From positions 26,818,101 to 26,878,100 of the forward strand of contig NC_092677.1 of NCBI RefSeq assembly GCF_964355755.1: DNA of 60,000 nt, read 5' to 3'. The DNA is from Antedon mediterranea. Taxonomy: Eukaryota; Echinodermata; Crinoidea; Comatulida; Antedonidae. Both the position numbers and the translations under genes were made by a program. Under the pieces are notes generated by a model, which had not been told where the DNA came from, made no database searches, and saw nothing but the letters and a program-made list of their open reading frames with translations. Below, in pieces: positions 41,437 through 54,745 of this stretch; position 1 is the stretch's first letter; each line of letters opens with the position of its first letter.

Positions 41437-43457
41437 AGTGTAGTGAGAATATCCCATCAGTTAGTACTCCTTCAGTTACTATTGATGATATTTGGTGTGA
41501 TAAATCAACCACACACATGAAATGGTTACAGGTCTGCATTTATGGGGTCAAAATTCACCTTGGATCAGGTATATACCCAGCATATTAAAAACAACCATGT
41601 TATTCCTATCTTATTAGAGCAGTACAGTAATGACATGCAATGCATAGACAACATATAACAAAATCAGTGTTAAAAAAAACTCCATCAACATCTCATACTT
41701 CCGTCTCATGTGGAAAGGAATTGGACAGGATTAATAACAGGATCCACTAATAACCTTAATGTGGTTTCACATTAAACATCTCATCGAATCCACATACAGT
41801 AAAATTGATTTTGTATTATAGTTATACTGTATATTGTATAATACTTTTTATAGTACATCCCCAATTCCACAGCAACAATAAGAATGCCTATGTTTCTCCA
41901 TATTGATTTTCATAAATTACGACACACAGAAATTGGATCCAACATAGCTTAATTCAAATGTTTAATTTATTCAAGAAAGTATCATTTAGTACTATAATTA
42001 GTATTCATATAAAATATTATAATTGATTGATTGAATTGATTGAAATATATATATATATTCAACAAATTTTACTAATAACAAAAAATTATCCTAAGCCTTT
42101 CTAATTAATTAATTAAACAGCTAAAAAAAAAATCAATATAATATAAATCTATTCAATTCAAGACTACAGGCATGGATCACCAATGGTGTATAACATACCA
42201 CTTCCGAAAGACTTAAATAAAATACCTACTCTAGTCATGCATTATCAACTAGTATAAACAGATCTTATAATGAACAAGACCGTTCATGTAAAATTAGCCA
42301 CATTGTCCATGATGATACAAAAAGGTTACAAACAAACTTATCAATGTCTGTCTATCAACCAGGTGGGAAAAACCTGGGGAAAACCAAGGATGAATGCTAC
42401 AGTAGTACAACGATGATACTATGGTGTTAGGGTTACTAAATATCACTTCTTATTCTTCTAATTCTTAAACTAGGTGTAGCATCCAACAGCGAGCAACTTG
42501 CCAATTACAGGGTGGATAAACTATTTTACAATTTATCATGCTTATAAACTAAGTCTCATGTGAGGAGTGTGGAGTTGAAAGTTACAACCCTGGCACTACT
42601 GTTACTAGGTCAGGATTGAACCCTGGACCTTGGGATGGGATTGAAAGGCAAGCATGTTAACCACTAAGCTACAGCTCCACTGCTTGACCATGTAATATTG
42701 TAACACTCCGTCCAAGATTTACAAAAACAATACCGAGGCTATTTTGCATCATTATACTAGCAACAAGAGATTTGTCCCATAAATTGCACATTATGTAAAT
42801 TATAATGAGGAAAGAAGCCATATGTATGCTCAGTCTTAACTAATTGGATAGAAAGGACTGAAATACCTAAACTTCCTTCTATTCTAAGCTAGGAATGTTA
42901 TTACAATGCTATGCTCTTAAACTCTTTCTCTTGGTATGCCTAGAATATTTTAATTTACAAATCAAACATTCACATTAAAATGTATGGTATTTCACAGAGA
43001 ATAGAATTACTGAATCTATACATACAGTAGTATTAGGATTATTTACTACAGGGAATAGCTTGCCTAATATTTATGAATTCAGCTGAAACTGTAAATGTAA
43101 ACAGATGCTTCCCTTTTTATAGGATCTAATCACATATTATGCTGCTGCAAGAAATCGCAGAACTGAGTTGAACCATTGTAATAATAGTCAGTTTCAAGTC
43201 TCATTCTCCATTATATTTTGGAGATACACACCATGTTTTTAATACTATTAAAAATTTTTATTTATTGATTGAAGTAAAAAATATTGCAAGAATCTTTTCC
43301 TGTTGTCAAATTGCATTGTCTCGATTGTAAAGCAAATGAGGTGTTTTAATGGCGATTGGATTATTCTTATGTTGGTACACACAATAACTAACATTGAACT
43401 TTGAAGCCCTTTAAAAAAACATTGTGGACTGTCCCAATTTATAGTGGGGGTGATCTA
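41437..43457. other. AT-rich stretch, no gene seen
   Basis: Apart from the SINE at 42575-42690 and short A/T runs (for example ATATATATATATAT near 42045), neither strand shows a coding exon or a clear repeat family here. Confidence 0.4.
42575..42690 (-). repeat. tRNA-derived SINE, second family
   Basis: On the minus strand: GTGGAGCTGTAGCTTAGTGG, TTAACATGCTTGCC (A-box region), then GGTTCAATCCTGACC (B-box) and a short body. Shorter relatives lie at 7797 and 40680. Confidence 0.7.
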
Positions 43458-44887
43458 CAGTACAGAAAGAAAATACTGCAACTTTACCTACGAAGTAGCT
43501 TCGTAGATAGAACGTAGGCTACGTTGTTGGCTTCGTAGGTTCCATTGTTTGACTTCGTAACCTCAATAAACAACTTTCAATGAGCTACGTTCTGAACTTC
43601 GTAGGGAGTTCGTAACCTAAATAAACAACCCTACGATGTTCTTAGTGAAGTAAGGTGTGAAATTAATGTGTTAAATTTAATTGGCGGAGGACAAAGTTGT
43701 AAATTAATAAAAAATAAATAATATTTTTAAATCGTAATATTTTCCTTCGTGCGTGTTTACCTACTCAACGGCGAATATAAATATAAATTTCCCACGATGT
43801 ATAACGTAGAGAGAGACACGATCCAACACAGGTGAACCGCAACGAACAGGCCAACTAATATAATAAACATAATATAGCGAACGTCCCATCCAGAAACGAT
43901 GCCGAGAAAAAAAGATCGTAAACAATTCATTCTAAATATAGCATCAGGACGTTCAATCGGTCGCTCAAAAAGACTGCCGACAGAAGACCGTAATTAATAC
44001 AGACCTAGGTTTTTTTTGGTCACATGGCATGAAACGCGATACTCTCTGCTTACCGCAATCTCTCACATGTTTTTTTTACTCAGTACGAGCTCGACGAGAG
44101 GGTGGCTACCGTCTGACGACGATAAAACAGTAATTAAGATCGTGTACCTGGATTTTGTGTCACATGACATGAAACATAATACTCTCTCTACTGTGCTCAG
44201 CTCACATGTTTTTTCCCCTCCAAATTCTGGTCGGCCTTTTTCTTTATACATGTCGTAATCATTTTAAAAAAGGCCTAGGCCTATTTATGTATGTTAAATC
44301 TTAATATGGAATATATATTTATTTTGCATATATTTTGTTGGTGTCCTAGCGTAGGTGTCGTTTTTATAATTCGCTAACCCAACAAGGTAGGATTCTAGGA
44401 ATAAATAATTTATAGTGTAGGCCGCCGAAACAGGCTAGGCCTAGCCTCGACTCTCTCTACGTGAGCTGAGGTCCACCGGCCCGATGTCGTTTCGTCGGCG
44501 GATTTCCGTCCAAATTAGGATAACCGATGCGTAGGGCGGCTACAAAAATTGACCTACTATCTTTAGGTAGGATTTTAATTAGCAAACAATACATTGTTTG
44601 TTTGCATTGTCCATGCTTCTACGAACCACCCTACGATCGAGGCGTAGCCTAGATTTCATAACAATACATCGTAGGCTACGAACAATACATCGTAGGTAGG
44701 AGAGAACAATACATCGTAGGCTACGAACAATACATCGTAGGAGAGAACAATACATCGTAGGCTACAAACAATACATCGTAGGCTACAAACAATACATCGT
44801 AGGAGAGAACAATGACCTACGTTCTACCTACGATCTACCTACGAAAGCCTACGCGTAGATACGAAGCAGTAATTTCTTTCTGTACTG
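43458..44887. mobile_element. 1.4-kb TA-flanked element, copy B
   Basis: Same ends (CAGTACAGAAAGAAAATACT and its inverse), TA at 43456-43457 and 44888-44889. It is nearly identical to copy A along its whole length, with small indels (for example an extra AGGCCT near 44272 and GATTCTAG near 44390). The similarity shows recent mobilisation by a transposase encoded elsewhere. Confidence 0.94.
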
Positions 44888-44935
44888 TACTACAAAATTC
44901 TTCTTTTCCTAATTGTCTTCCACTTCCTGAGGAAA

Positions 44936-44990
44936 GGGCTAATGTCTGTTTATCCAGGTAAGCAGGCACGAAATAATTTCATACAAACAT
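44936..44990. repeat. Interspersed GTTTATCCAGGTAAGC repeat, copy 1
   Basis: GGGCTAATGTCTGTTTATCC and AGGTAAGCAGGCACGAAAT. It recurs at 51700-51750, 55283-55330 and inverted at 55375-55415. Confidence 0.6.
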
Positions 44991-45365
44991 ATTATCTTTT
45001 CTCTAAAAGCATTGGATACAAATGCTATAGTGAGTGATACTACAGAATATTTAAAATAAAGCTTTTTATTTAGTTGTTAATGTTAATATGTAATTGCTGA
45101 ATGGGATTTGCAGATGTTTGTAGTAAATGGTCTAAAACAAAGGATTACTTTGTAACAAATAAAACCAATTTATTTTAAGATTATTCCACAACCCATTTGT
45201 AATTAAGCTTTTAAGATTAAGGTCAGTTTGTAAAAAAACAACTCCTCGTCATTTGCAGAATTTTTAACTTACATAGACAATTCTCAGCTAGAAATTATTT
45301 AAGTAGCATAAAAATTGTGCAAATACAAAGTGGTAATCATTTACTTGAAACAATAAAACATATCT

Positions 45366-45463
45366 TAAAGCTCTGTTTACACTATCAAACTAGTCATGTC
45401 CATATATTGGCAAATAACATTTTTTTGTCACATAAAGTTTGATCTAGTGTAGACAAAGCTTTA
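45366..45463. mobile_element. Foldback MITE, copy 16 (internally deleted)
   Basis: AAAGCTCTGTTTACACTATC at the left, GTTTGATCTAGTGTAGACAAAGCTTT at the right, with about 40 bp of the core missing. Confidence 0.85.
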
Positions 45464-45715
45464 GGCTAGTTTCTCCGCAAACAATCCTAATTGAAACTAA
45501 CTGTTTATACCAATATGATTATTTATGATTGCAACATATAAAATGGATTGCGAAATATGTATGGCTTATCTCGTTATCTTTATTCAAGTACCGTATGCAT
45601 TTAGGTTAGGATGGTTTCCTTCGTCTATTTCTCAAAAGTCAATTACATCCAGCCTTCATTAGTCTTATCTATTCTTCAAAATGATGAAAGCTTATACTCG
45701 AGAATGTTGTTACCA

Positions 45716-45787
45716 TTAAGCACTGTCTACACTATGTGCGAAAACATGGTGGTGATATGACATCATCATGTCCATATAGAAAAGTCA
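45716..45787. mobile_element. Foldback MITE, copy 17 (fragment)
   Basis: TTAAGCACTGTCTACACTAT, then GGTGATATGACATCATCATG and TCCATATAG; the right arm is lost. Confidence 0.75.
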
Positions 45788-45789
45788 CC

Positions 45790-48700
45790 ATGAATGATGT
45801 GAGGTAACAAAGTAATTTTTTGTAGCCAATACTTAGTACTACTATATACAGTACTGTAGGTTAGGTAGTCAGTATCAAGGCAAATTCTGTAAAACAATGT
45901 CACATATGACACCTGTATCATCATAAACCTAACTTTACCTTGCATAAATTCAAGCACCACATGTGATACATTGTGACGCTGTTTTCAGGAATTCGCCTAT
46001 GATATTGATATGATACTGGACAAACAGTAATGTCAATTATGTAGAGATACAGTACAGAAGAAGATTCGGTTGTACAGTATTAGGAGGCAAGATTTTCATT
46101 TATAAATATCAAATTAACAAAATTGTTTCAGTGCAATAAAAACAGTTTTAGCAATAAACTATAGAACTACCTTATATATTATTCAGTATGTTTACTGACT
46201 AGGTCTACTTTTTACAGAAGAGTAAACATTGACTTGTTGATATCAGTATGAGAGACAGGTGCTGAGGTCAGGTCATTTGTGTTGAAATTCAATTTGGAAG
46301 CATTGCATACAGTACTGAGAAGTGTTTTTGTGAATTTACTCAAGGGCTGTGAACAGCAAGATAAATATACCTTAGGTCATAGGTCATTTTACTGTACTGT
46401 ATGTAGATAAAAGCGCCATCTAGTCCGCATTGTGAAGAGGGCCCCTGAATATCAGTTAACCCTCTAGATAGTTGACATTTTAAAAAATAAATAAAAATGC
46501 AGTATACAGAATGTACTAATGAATTTATGAATTTGTAGACTAAAAAATGTTGTTTATTTAAACTTAGTTTTCAATCCAAATTATAGAAAATAAATTTAAT
46601 TTAAATATAATTTACTACACTGTATTTTCTGATAAATAATAAATAACAATATTTAATTTTAAAATATAATACGGTACTGTAAATTTTACATTACATGTAT
46701 TTCTAACTATTTATATATTTCATTTTATTTCAGCCTTATTGCACTTTTTCTCATTTCGTAAGGATTTTAATCAAAATTGTATTGATATTTATAACGATTT
46801 CAGCATGATGCTTTGAGAACACAACGAACGTCAAAGTATGCGATGGCATAGGAAATACATTACATATGAAATGAGCTTGGCATACAGCCAAAGATGTTCT
46901 TTGTATTTCAGTATTTTTCATCAATATGAAACTACAGCGCAGTACTACTGTGTGCTTTGCATTTAAAGAAACTAAACCGCATAGTAAACTATAAAATCGG
47001 AAATGCTCATAAACGCAGAGAATGTTACGGTGTGTGGAATTCTTTTGGGTACTGTAGTCCTTGTTAGTTTTAATACTATTAGCAGATCTGTACAAATGTC
47101 TCTCTGCCAGAAGATGTTATCTCATGTAAATAAGGTATTAACATAATCTAATTTAAAGTTACCTACTGTAAAAACGGTGTCAAATACCCATTACAAAATG
47201 TTGTCTAAACCCCACTAAGAATGCCTAATGTGGAGAGTATTCAGAACACATTTTCATATAAAAATTATTAAAGTACATTGTTTTTTTTATTTTTTTTATT
47301 TAACCTTATTTATAGAGGGTGACCCTAAACAGCACATGCTGACCATCAAGGGGTGTGTTTCTATATAAATGTACCCAGCTTTAAGGTGATTTTGGATAAT
47401 TTCTCTGTATTTTCTAGATATAGACACAATAGAATTTTTATTGTAGTTAATCAGAATATATAACACAATTTAAAGAGTTGGTTCCTTAATATTTACTATA
47501 CACACGCAGCATTAAATCCCAAATATCTCTGTTACATATTATTACACTACTATTGAAAGATAAAATGTTTATAATATAACACACAACAGGGCGTCAGCAT
47601 TTTGTTTGGTGTGTCCTGGTTGTGTAAATGGACCAAAACATACATAACAAAATTGTGTACCGTTGGATGGTACTTTTTCCTACTGTACAATCAAATTTTA
47701 GACCCTCTTAAAGTATTGTTTTGAATTGCTAATGCTATAATGCTAGCTATAGTGTCAGTATTTAGTACCAGCAAAATAAAGAATGCTATCACATATTTTG
47801 ACCATCAATAGTGAACAGTGTATAAAATATTTATAATATTATTGTACCAAATACAGTTACTAGTGTAAAGACAATGGTAATCCCAAACACATAGGTCAAT
47901 TAAATGCTCTATATCCTTTATTTGTGTTAAAAATATTGCTAGAAATGTGTTCTGCCAAAAACAGCATCTGTTATATACTTGAATGTATACCAAAATTAAC
48001 AATACAAGTACTTAGGATGTTAGATTTAATTGTGGAAATCCCTCTCTGGTACGGGCCCTGTGGTACTATGTAGAGCAAATCATGATATGAATTTAACTTT
48101 TTCCCTGTTCAATTCAATTCAACTTTATTCAACTACAGAGGCCCAGATCAACACATGGTTGTTCTTACCCCTGGAGCCGTGCACTAACAAACAATACCAA
48201 TACAATAGGGTGCAAGTAAATGAGATATTAATTTATTGTTAGCTTCCCCAGTTAGCTTTAAAAAGTTTTCAATGTGCTAAATAAGGTAGTAATTGAATGG
48301 TATAATAGTAAAATTAGAGGTCAAATGGGTCATCTATTATTGTGACACCAATACTAAGTACTTTGGACTCTACCACCTCTTAAATAACAATACTTTGTAC
48401 TAGATTGGTCACATGTACTCAAAGAAAACCATTATTTTAACAAACTTATTTAAATATCAACAGGAAGTGAAATCACACAGGTAAAACAATAAGTACAGAG
48501 GGTAAAATAATGCTTACCACAGCAATTGTACAATTTATTGTGGTTAAATACCACAACAATATGAAACAAAAGTTCAATTCTATTTTCATAGTGATTTGGA
48601 CTGTACAGAGATATTAAACTCAACACAGTGGAAAGAAAATAAATAACAATATTCTTAACAATGGTTAACCTCATATAGAACAAGGACAAATAAAGAAATC

Positions 48701-50862
48701 CTAACCCTGCTACAGTAGTTTGCTATCAAATGGTTTAGTTTTGTTTAATAAAAAAATCCTCATAGAGGAAATTTGGACTAGGGTCCTCTACAGACACACG
48801 GCAGCAACAGTGCAGCATTTACCATGAAAGACAGGGGCTGAGAATGAGATGGACCAGTATGGGGGTAACTCCCTACTCAGTTGAAAGATTCACTGGGTTC
48901 ACAATATGTATTGTCCTTATCCAAGAAGTTCATACTATATAAAGCTTTGATTTGTTAAAATTAGAATGGGTATCTTTAAGACCAAGTCCAGTAACATGGG
49001 TTACATTGGGAGTTCAATGGAAGACGAGGTTGTATGGGAGGTTAAAATTTAGTTAAAATTATAGAGTATTTGGAAAACAAAGCTAAACACAACAATAGCG
49101 AGAAATCATAAAACTTTTATCAGACAAATCTTTAAGACATGTGTTCAAATAAAGCATAATAAAATGTAAATAAAAACAACCCATAGACGGTTTTCCAATT
49201 GTAAAAATTCTTTATAAAGAACAAACAATGAGTTCAATAACCAAAGAAAATCAAACAGTAAATTTACAATAATGCGTAGTAGTAGAACAGGCTGCTGTAT
49301 GGTAAATAACCCCTGGGAAGGGAGCATGGGGTCATATCTGACTCACTGTACAAATAATAGATTGATGACTTGGTTGTTGAACCGAGAAGACCAGTCTAAT
49401 ATTACTATTTGCTGTATTCATTTTCTGTAGGTAGGATATGTAATGACCCTTCCCTTCCTGAACTAAAAACAACTTGAACAAAATAACAAAATCTTTACGA
49501 TATATTTTTATTGTATATTTGTAGCTTCTACCAGGCATTTACTAGTAATCATGACTCTCTTGTCTCGAATTTACATTTTTGGGGGAATATAATTTTAACC
49601 TTAATATAACATAGTAGTTTCAAATGGGATTGATGTATGTTTCAATGAATCTTTTTTATAAATTTTAATTTTATCTAATGTATTATGTAATTGTGAATGG
49701 TTGTTAGAGTTACCACATTTCTGTCAAGGAAAATAATTTTTCCATGTACACCTTATATATGGAACAAATAAAGATTTGATTTTGAACACCTAATAAGTTC
49801 CACATCATGTCAACTTACAAGACTATTTACAGGGAAATGAACTTACTAAACTTTCACATTTATGTCATTATAATTTCCAAGCCTTATTATTATTTTCTGA
49901 TGTGGAATTAAGACAATAGCGTGAAGCAAGCACGAAAGTGAAAGTGGTTTCCTAAAAACATTAAAGTAAACAAGAAACGAAATTAAAGTTTATAAAATAA
50001 ACAATACATAAGTAAATAAAGTTCAAATGTGCACGACATTCAACGTTTAATAATGATCCAACATTTAAATTATGCATTTACACTCAGGATAGATACATTT
50101 GTATCATTCTGTAAAACAAACAAAAGCATGCTACAGTAATATTATAAAAACAAAGCCCAACGTATTAGTAAAGCTATGGTTTGTTAACATTATTCATTGT
50201 TAAATGATGTGAATATGACACAAATATACTCATCATTAATTTATTGGTCATCTAAAAAATGTAATCAGATTTCTTTTGCAAACGTCTAAGAAGCTTATTA
50301 TTAAAGATTGCAGAAACTATCATGCAAATTTAAATGGAAGATGGATTAAAAATATGCCCATATGGTTAAAAGACCAAATTAATAATTCTTATAAATAACG
50401 TATTTGTAACAGCTCTAGGAAAATTCAATTAATATTAAAACAATTTGAGTAATAAACTGAAGCTTATTACTGTGCATTTTGACAATTAATACAGGATTCA
50501 AACAATGCTAATTCAATCAGATAGAACAAAGTACAGTATTTAATAATTGAAACTAAGGTTTCCACAAAACATTCCATCTATATTTTTTGGATAAACATGG
50601 ATATCCTTGCCATCAATTCTAAATGAAACCAAAACACCTTTATGACTTACAATCACCGGACAATTTCACAATTATCAAAGTCATGATCATGAAAATCTTG
50701 CCATTATATCATTCCCCCTAACCACAGTAAATGTGTTGTATTTTTTTCAGGAATTTGAAAATATTTCAAATCAAGGATTTTCAAAGATAAACCAATTTTT
50801 TGTGTAAAACCTTTTAGCATTTAACAATTTTTTTGCTGTTTTAATGCACTCGTTCGTATAAG
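45790..50862. other. AT-rich stretch, no gene seen
   Basis: About 5 kb with only short, low-complexity open frames. A hydrophobic frame on the minus strand near 48690-48450 ends at a GT in phase 1 but has no other support. Positions 47280-47350 hold a T-tract and GAGGGTGACCCTAAACAGCA, related to 40510-40580. Confidence 0.4.
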
Positions 50863-50864
50863 TA

Positions 50865-51623
50865 CAGTCGACTCCGCCTAAGTCGAATTCGCGCAAGTCG
50901 AAAAATCGCGAAAGTCGAATTTTTTGGAAAGTCCCAATTCTTTCCTATACATTACTGTGTAATTTTTATTTGTAAGTCGAATTTTTCTAAGTCGAAATTC
51001 GTCTAAGTCGACGTCTTTTTGCGGTCCGAATACACACATTCTTTAGTGATTTATATCGTATAAGTCGAAGTCACAAATTACGCGGCAACAACGCGCTAAA
51101 AAAGCCGATGAAACGTACGTAATTCGATAAACAAACAACAGAGGGGATAATGTGGGACCATATCGGTTCTCTCAAGCAGGTTGTATAGTATAGGCGGCGT
51201 CCTACAACTCGCGCTAGTGTATAGTGTATGAGTTGTTTAAGCGTTGAGAACTTGAGCGGCGTTTTGTGGGTACCTATTTTGAGCTAGACAGATGGCAATA
51301 AACAATGGATACCGATTTCGAATAAGAACCGAAATGTATTTATTATACGTTTTTGTATTGTTTTGGGCTTAAACCATAAAAGAAAATACAGTTTATCATT
51401 GCCGATAGCATTTATTAGGCCTAGCTAGCTAGCTAAGCAAACTCAATTCAAGAAGGCTCATCGCGTGGGCCGCGATCGCGACAGGGTCCACTAGGCCTAG
51501 CCATAGCGTGGCTAGTGAGTGAGCCTAGGCCTAGCATTTTTTTGGCAAATCTGTAAGTCAAAGTTCGCGTAACTCAAATTTTTATACCGGTCCCATTAGA
51601 TTCGACTTAGGCGGAGTCGACTG
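50865..51623. mobile_element. 759-bp Tigger/pogo-like non-autonomous element
   Basis: Terminal inverted repeats CAGTCGACTCCGCCTAAGTC and its inverse GACTTAGGCGGAGTCGACTG; TA at 50863-50864 and 51624-51625. Subterminal AAGTCGAA/TTCGACTT motifs repeat. This TIR style is typical of Tigger/pogo elements. The centre is non-coding and contains AGGCCTAGC low-complexity sequence (51415-51540). Confidence 0.9.
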
Positions 51624-51699
51624 TATAACATGTTACCATTATCCTATAGGGATGTTCTATTTTTCTAATTTTCATAAGTATATTCCTCTCTTAATACTA

Positions 51700-51750
51700 G
51701 AGGCTATTATAGGTTTATCCAGGTAAGCTTGGCACAAAATAGACTGTATA
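51700..51750. repeat. Interspersed GTTTATCCAGGTAAGC repeat, copy 2
   Basis: GGCTATTATAGGTTTATCCA and GGTAAGCTTGGCACAAAATA, followed by GACTGTATAATTG. Confidence 0.6.
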
Positions 51751-53398
51751 ATTGTGATGCATGCATTGATGGGCTACAAAAATGCTAAATTTACTCAATA
51801 TCATTATTACTTTATACATGATTTTCCAGATACAAAATTTGACCAACCATTTATTCACAACAAACAAGGCATGTTAGTATTATGAAATCATGTGAAAATT
51901 CACAAGTATTGTTATAGCTTAAGTAAACAATACCCAATATGAGTCATCTACAATACACCACTAAATCTATTGTGTTTTCAGCACAAATTACTTTTCATTA
52001 TTAATTAATTATTCATTAATTTTATCGTCTCTTAAATTTCACTATCATTTTTTTTTTTTTATCATTTATTATTGATTATAAATATGGTTTAATAATACAA
52101 TGGGTGTGTACCAACTGTAAAATGACATGATATGTATGTTGATTGTTTCCTCAATAAAGCTTGTTGATCTAGGAATGAATGGTGCTTGGAATTTATCAGC
52201 CGTGTCATAAAGCGTGAGGGGCTTAACCCAAAAGACAACCGGCCGAAATTTTCTGAAAAGGTATTACTTTTCAAAGTCATACTTGTGCGGATTTTCTTAA
52301 ATAGACATTAGTTCAGTACCTAATTTCACAATTTTTTCAATTCACCCATTTCTTCAAAATCCTGGATCTGCTGTCACTGAACATTGTGTGTATACGAAAG
52401 GATCATAATAATAAAGGATGTTTTAAAACATACACCAGAGAATGAGGCCTTGAACTAAATACAAAAACAATATGTTGAAAAAAAAAAGTATATCTTTTTC
52501 AAAAACCATATGTGTTGAATGATGAAAAGACAAATAAAAAAAAAATAAAAAAGGTCTTTAGAACAAAAAGGTTTGAAAGGTCTTTAGAACAAAACGACAT
52601 TATATTATTAGCTAGAGGGCAGGCAATTATTTATGAAGTGACGCTGCCGAGAACTAAAAATCTCATTTTGATTCTCTTTGATCAGAAACAAACTAATAGT
52701 ATTTATTTGTCAGCCATAATTTATGTTGGACACTGCTGAAAAGTAAAACATTTATTTGTTTAAATCCTAGAAAATAAATGTTCATTTTTTGGTATTGAAA
52801 ACATGTTATTATTTAATATTACCGACACAATTTAAATTTATTCAATATAATAAATAATTATAATGTACATTATAATGTACAAATTTTATTTTTATTGCTT
52901 TTACAAGTGGATCTGTATGTAATGTATTCATTACTTTAAAAATTAATATCTTGGCCTATTCCATTGTAATATAAGGGGTATTCTTCTTTATACAGTTATT
53001 ATTAAATATTGATATTGATAACATTCATAAATCCATGTTTGTATGTGCTGTGCTATTTCTTTTTTATTATAATTTTTTTAAATAAAAATGTCTCTCTCAA
53101 TACCATTGGGTTATGCCCGATTTCTGAAATTTAAAAAAGGAGGTGGGACCTTTTGGAAACCAAGAAAAGTCTGGTTTTGTGATAGTTTTTTTGTTTTAGG
53201 ATAGTTTCTGGTTTTGTGACTGTTTCCGGTTTTCATGAAGTTCAATATTTAGAGAATTGACTGTATAAAGAAATTACTAGAATATGTTCAGTTAAAATAC
53301 CAGTTTAGGCGGGCACAATTGACCCACGCCTGAATACAACATCAAAGCTATATTTAATTATCGTCAAGGTTAGAAAACTCCATGACTCCTACATGAAC
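51751..53398. other. AT-rich stretch, no gene seen
   Basis: Contains T-tracts, A-tracts and a short direct repeat AAGGTCTTTAGAACAAAA (about 52550 and 52578). No conserved coding sequence is recognised on either strand. Confidence 0.4.
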
Positions 53399-54214
53399 AT
53401 GTTGATACTATCATTATGGGGTAGCCTACAGACAGTTAGGTATTGCCTTACGGTCTTAGACAACGAGTCACTATGGAAACTAACGTGCCTTTCAGCGAGG
53501 CCTGCTGACCAACAAGAAACAGACAAAGGATTGGTGTTTTGGCTGGCATTGACATGTATTTTTACACCGACAAAATCCATCGAAAACAAAAATTATTCAA
53601 ACCTTTCCACATCTAGATAATTTTTTTCTAGAGAAAACCCCCTAAACTAGTATTCTTGAGCTAGGCTTCCAAGGCAAGCAATACAGCTTTTTTATTAGTA
53701 CATTGTACAGTACAAATGATGTAGTATTGTTATTGTATAGACACTTCAAATGTGTAGTTTGGAGTGCCAATATGTCACAACACATTCGAGATTTCCACAT
53801 AAATCACAGCCTACTTATTCCCTTGGGTATTACAACTGTACAAGATAGCTTGCCAATGGAGTCTAGTGTCACATTCCACGTTAGGAAATGGACTTCTTCA
53901 AGAATTGAGTTTCCTTTTATTTAGAATTTGAACAAAGTGAACATTATTATAATAAGCCCATCCATCCTTCCTAGAATGAATTAAAAAACAAGCTTTAGAC
54001 TGATGGATCAAAATGTTGAGTTTGTCTTATAACATAATCATAATATTGTTAGGTGGTACACATACGTGGTGTACCACCAACATTATCTCAAGAAACTCAA
54101 CGATTCTTTTTCGGAACTACATACTGTACGAAGTGTACCGCAAACTATTAAGCTCAAAGTTCTTTTGCAGAACTACATACACAAAATGTGTACGACAAAT
54201 GATAGTATCAACAT
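53399..54214. mobile_element. Possible element bounded by 17-bp inverted repeats
   Basis: ATGTTGATACTATCATT at 53399-53415 is perfectly inverted as AATGATAGTATCAACAT at 54198-54214. Between them, ACATACTGTACGAAGTGTAC and ACATACACAAAATGTGTACG are diverged neighbours in the right part. No target duplication was identified. Confidence 0.35.
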
Positions 54215-54304
54215 ATTTTCATTTGTCTATAAATTATCAATAATGCAACGGTAGTCAGTAGAAGTGAACATTTCAGCAGGACAACCTTTGGCTGGTAAAG
54301 ACTG

Positions 54305-54745
54305 TACATCCCTGGTCATTGTCACTAGACACCAATGACCTGGTCAATACTGGACACCAATGACCTGGTCAATACTGGACACCAATGACCTGGTCAATAC
54401 TGGACACCAATGGGCAAGACAATACTGGACACCAATGGGTAAGACAATACTGGACATCAATGGGCAAGACAATACTGGACACCAATGGGCAAGACAATAC
54501 TGGACACCAATGGGCAAGACAATACTGGACACCAATGGGCAAGACAATACTGGACATCAATGGGCAAGACAATACTGGACTTTAATGGGCAAGACAATAC
54601 TGGACTTTAATGGGCAAGACAATACTGGACATCAATGGGCAAGAAAATACTGGACACCAATGGGTAAGACAATACTGGACATCAATGGGCAAGACAATAC
54701 TGGACACCAATGGTCTGGTCAATACTGGACATCAATGGGCAAGAC
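54305..54745. repeat. Minisatellite, 25-bp unit, about 17 copies
   Basis: TGGACACCAATGGGCAAGAC plus AATAC repeats with variants ACATCAATG, TTTAATG and GACCTGGTC. It lacks stops in several frames of both strands, creating long spurious open frames. Confidence 0.94.

Noticed and set aside
48450-48690. Minus-strand hydrophobic frame (MRLTIVKNIVIYFLSTVLSL) with a phase-1 GT donor, considered as the NCAM signal-peptide exon
   Set aside because: Phase fits, but the region is AT-rich, the extra 25 residues after the hydrophobic part resemble nothing in NCAM, and there is no promoter sign; kept unassigned.
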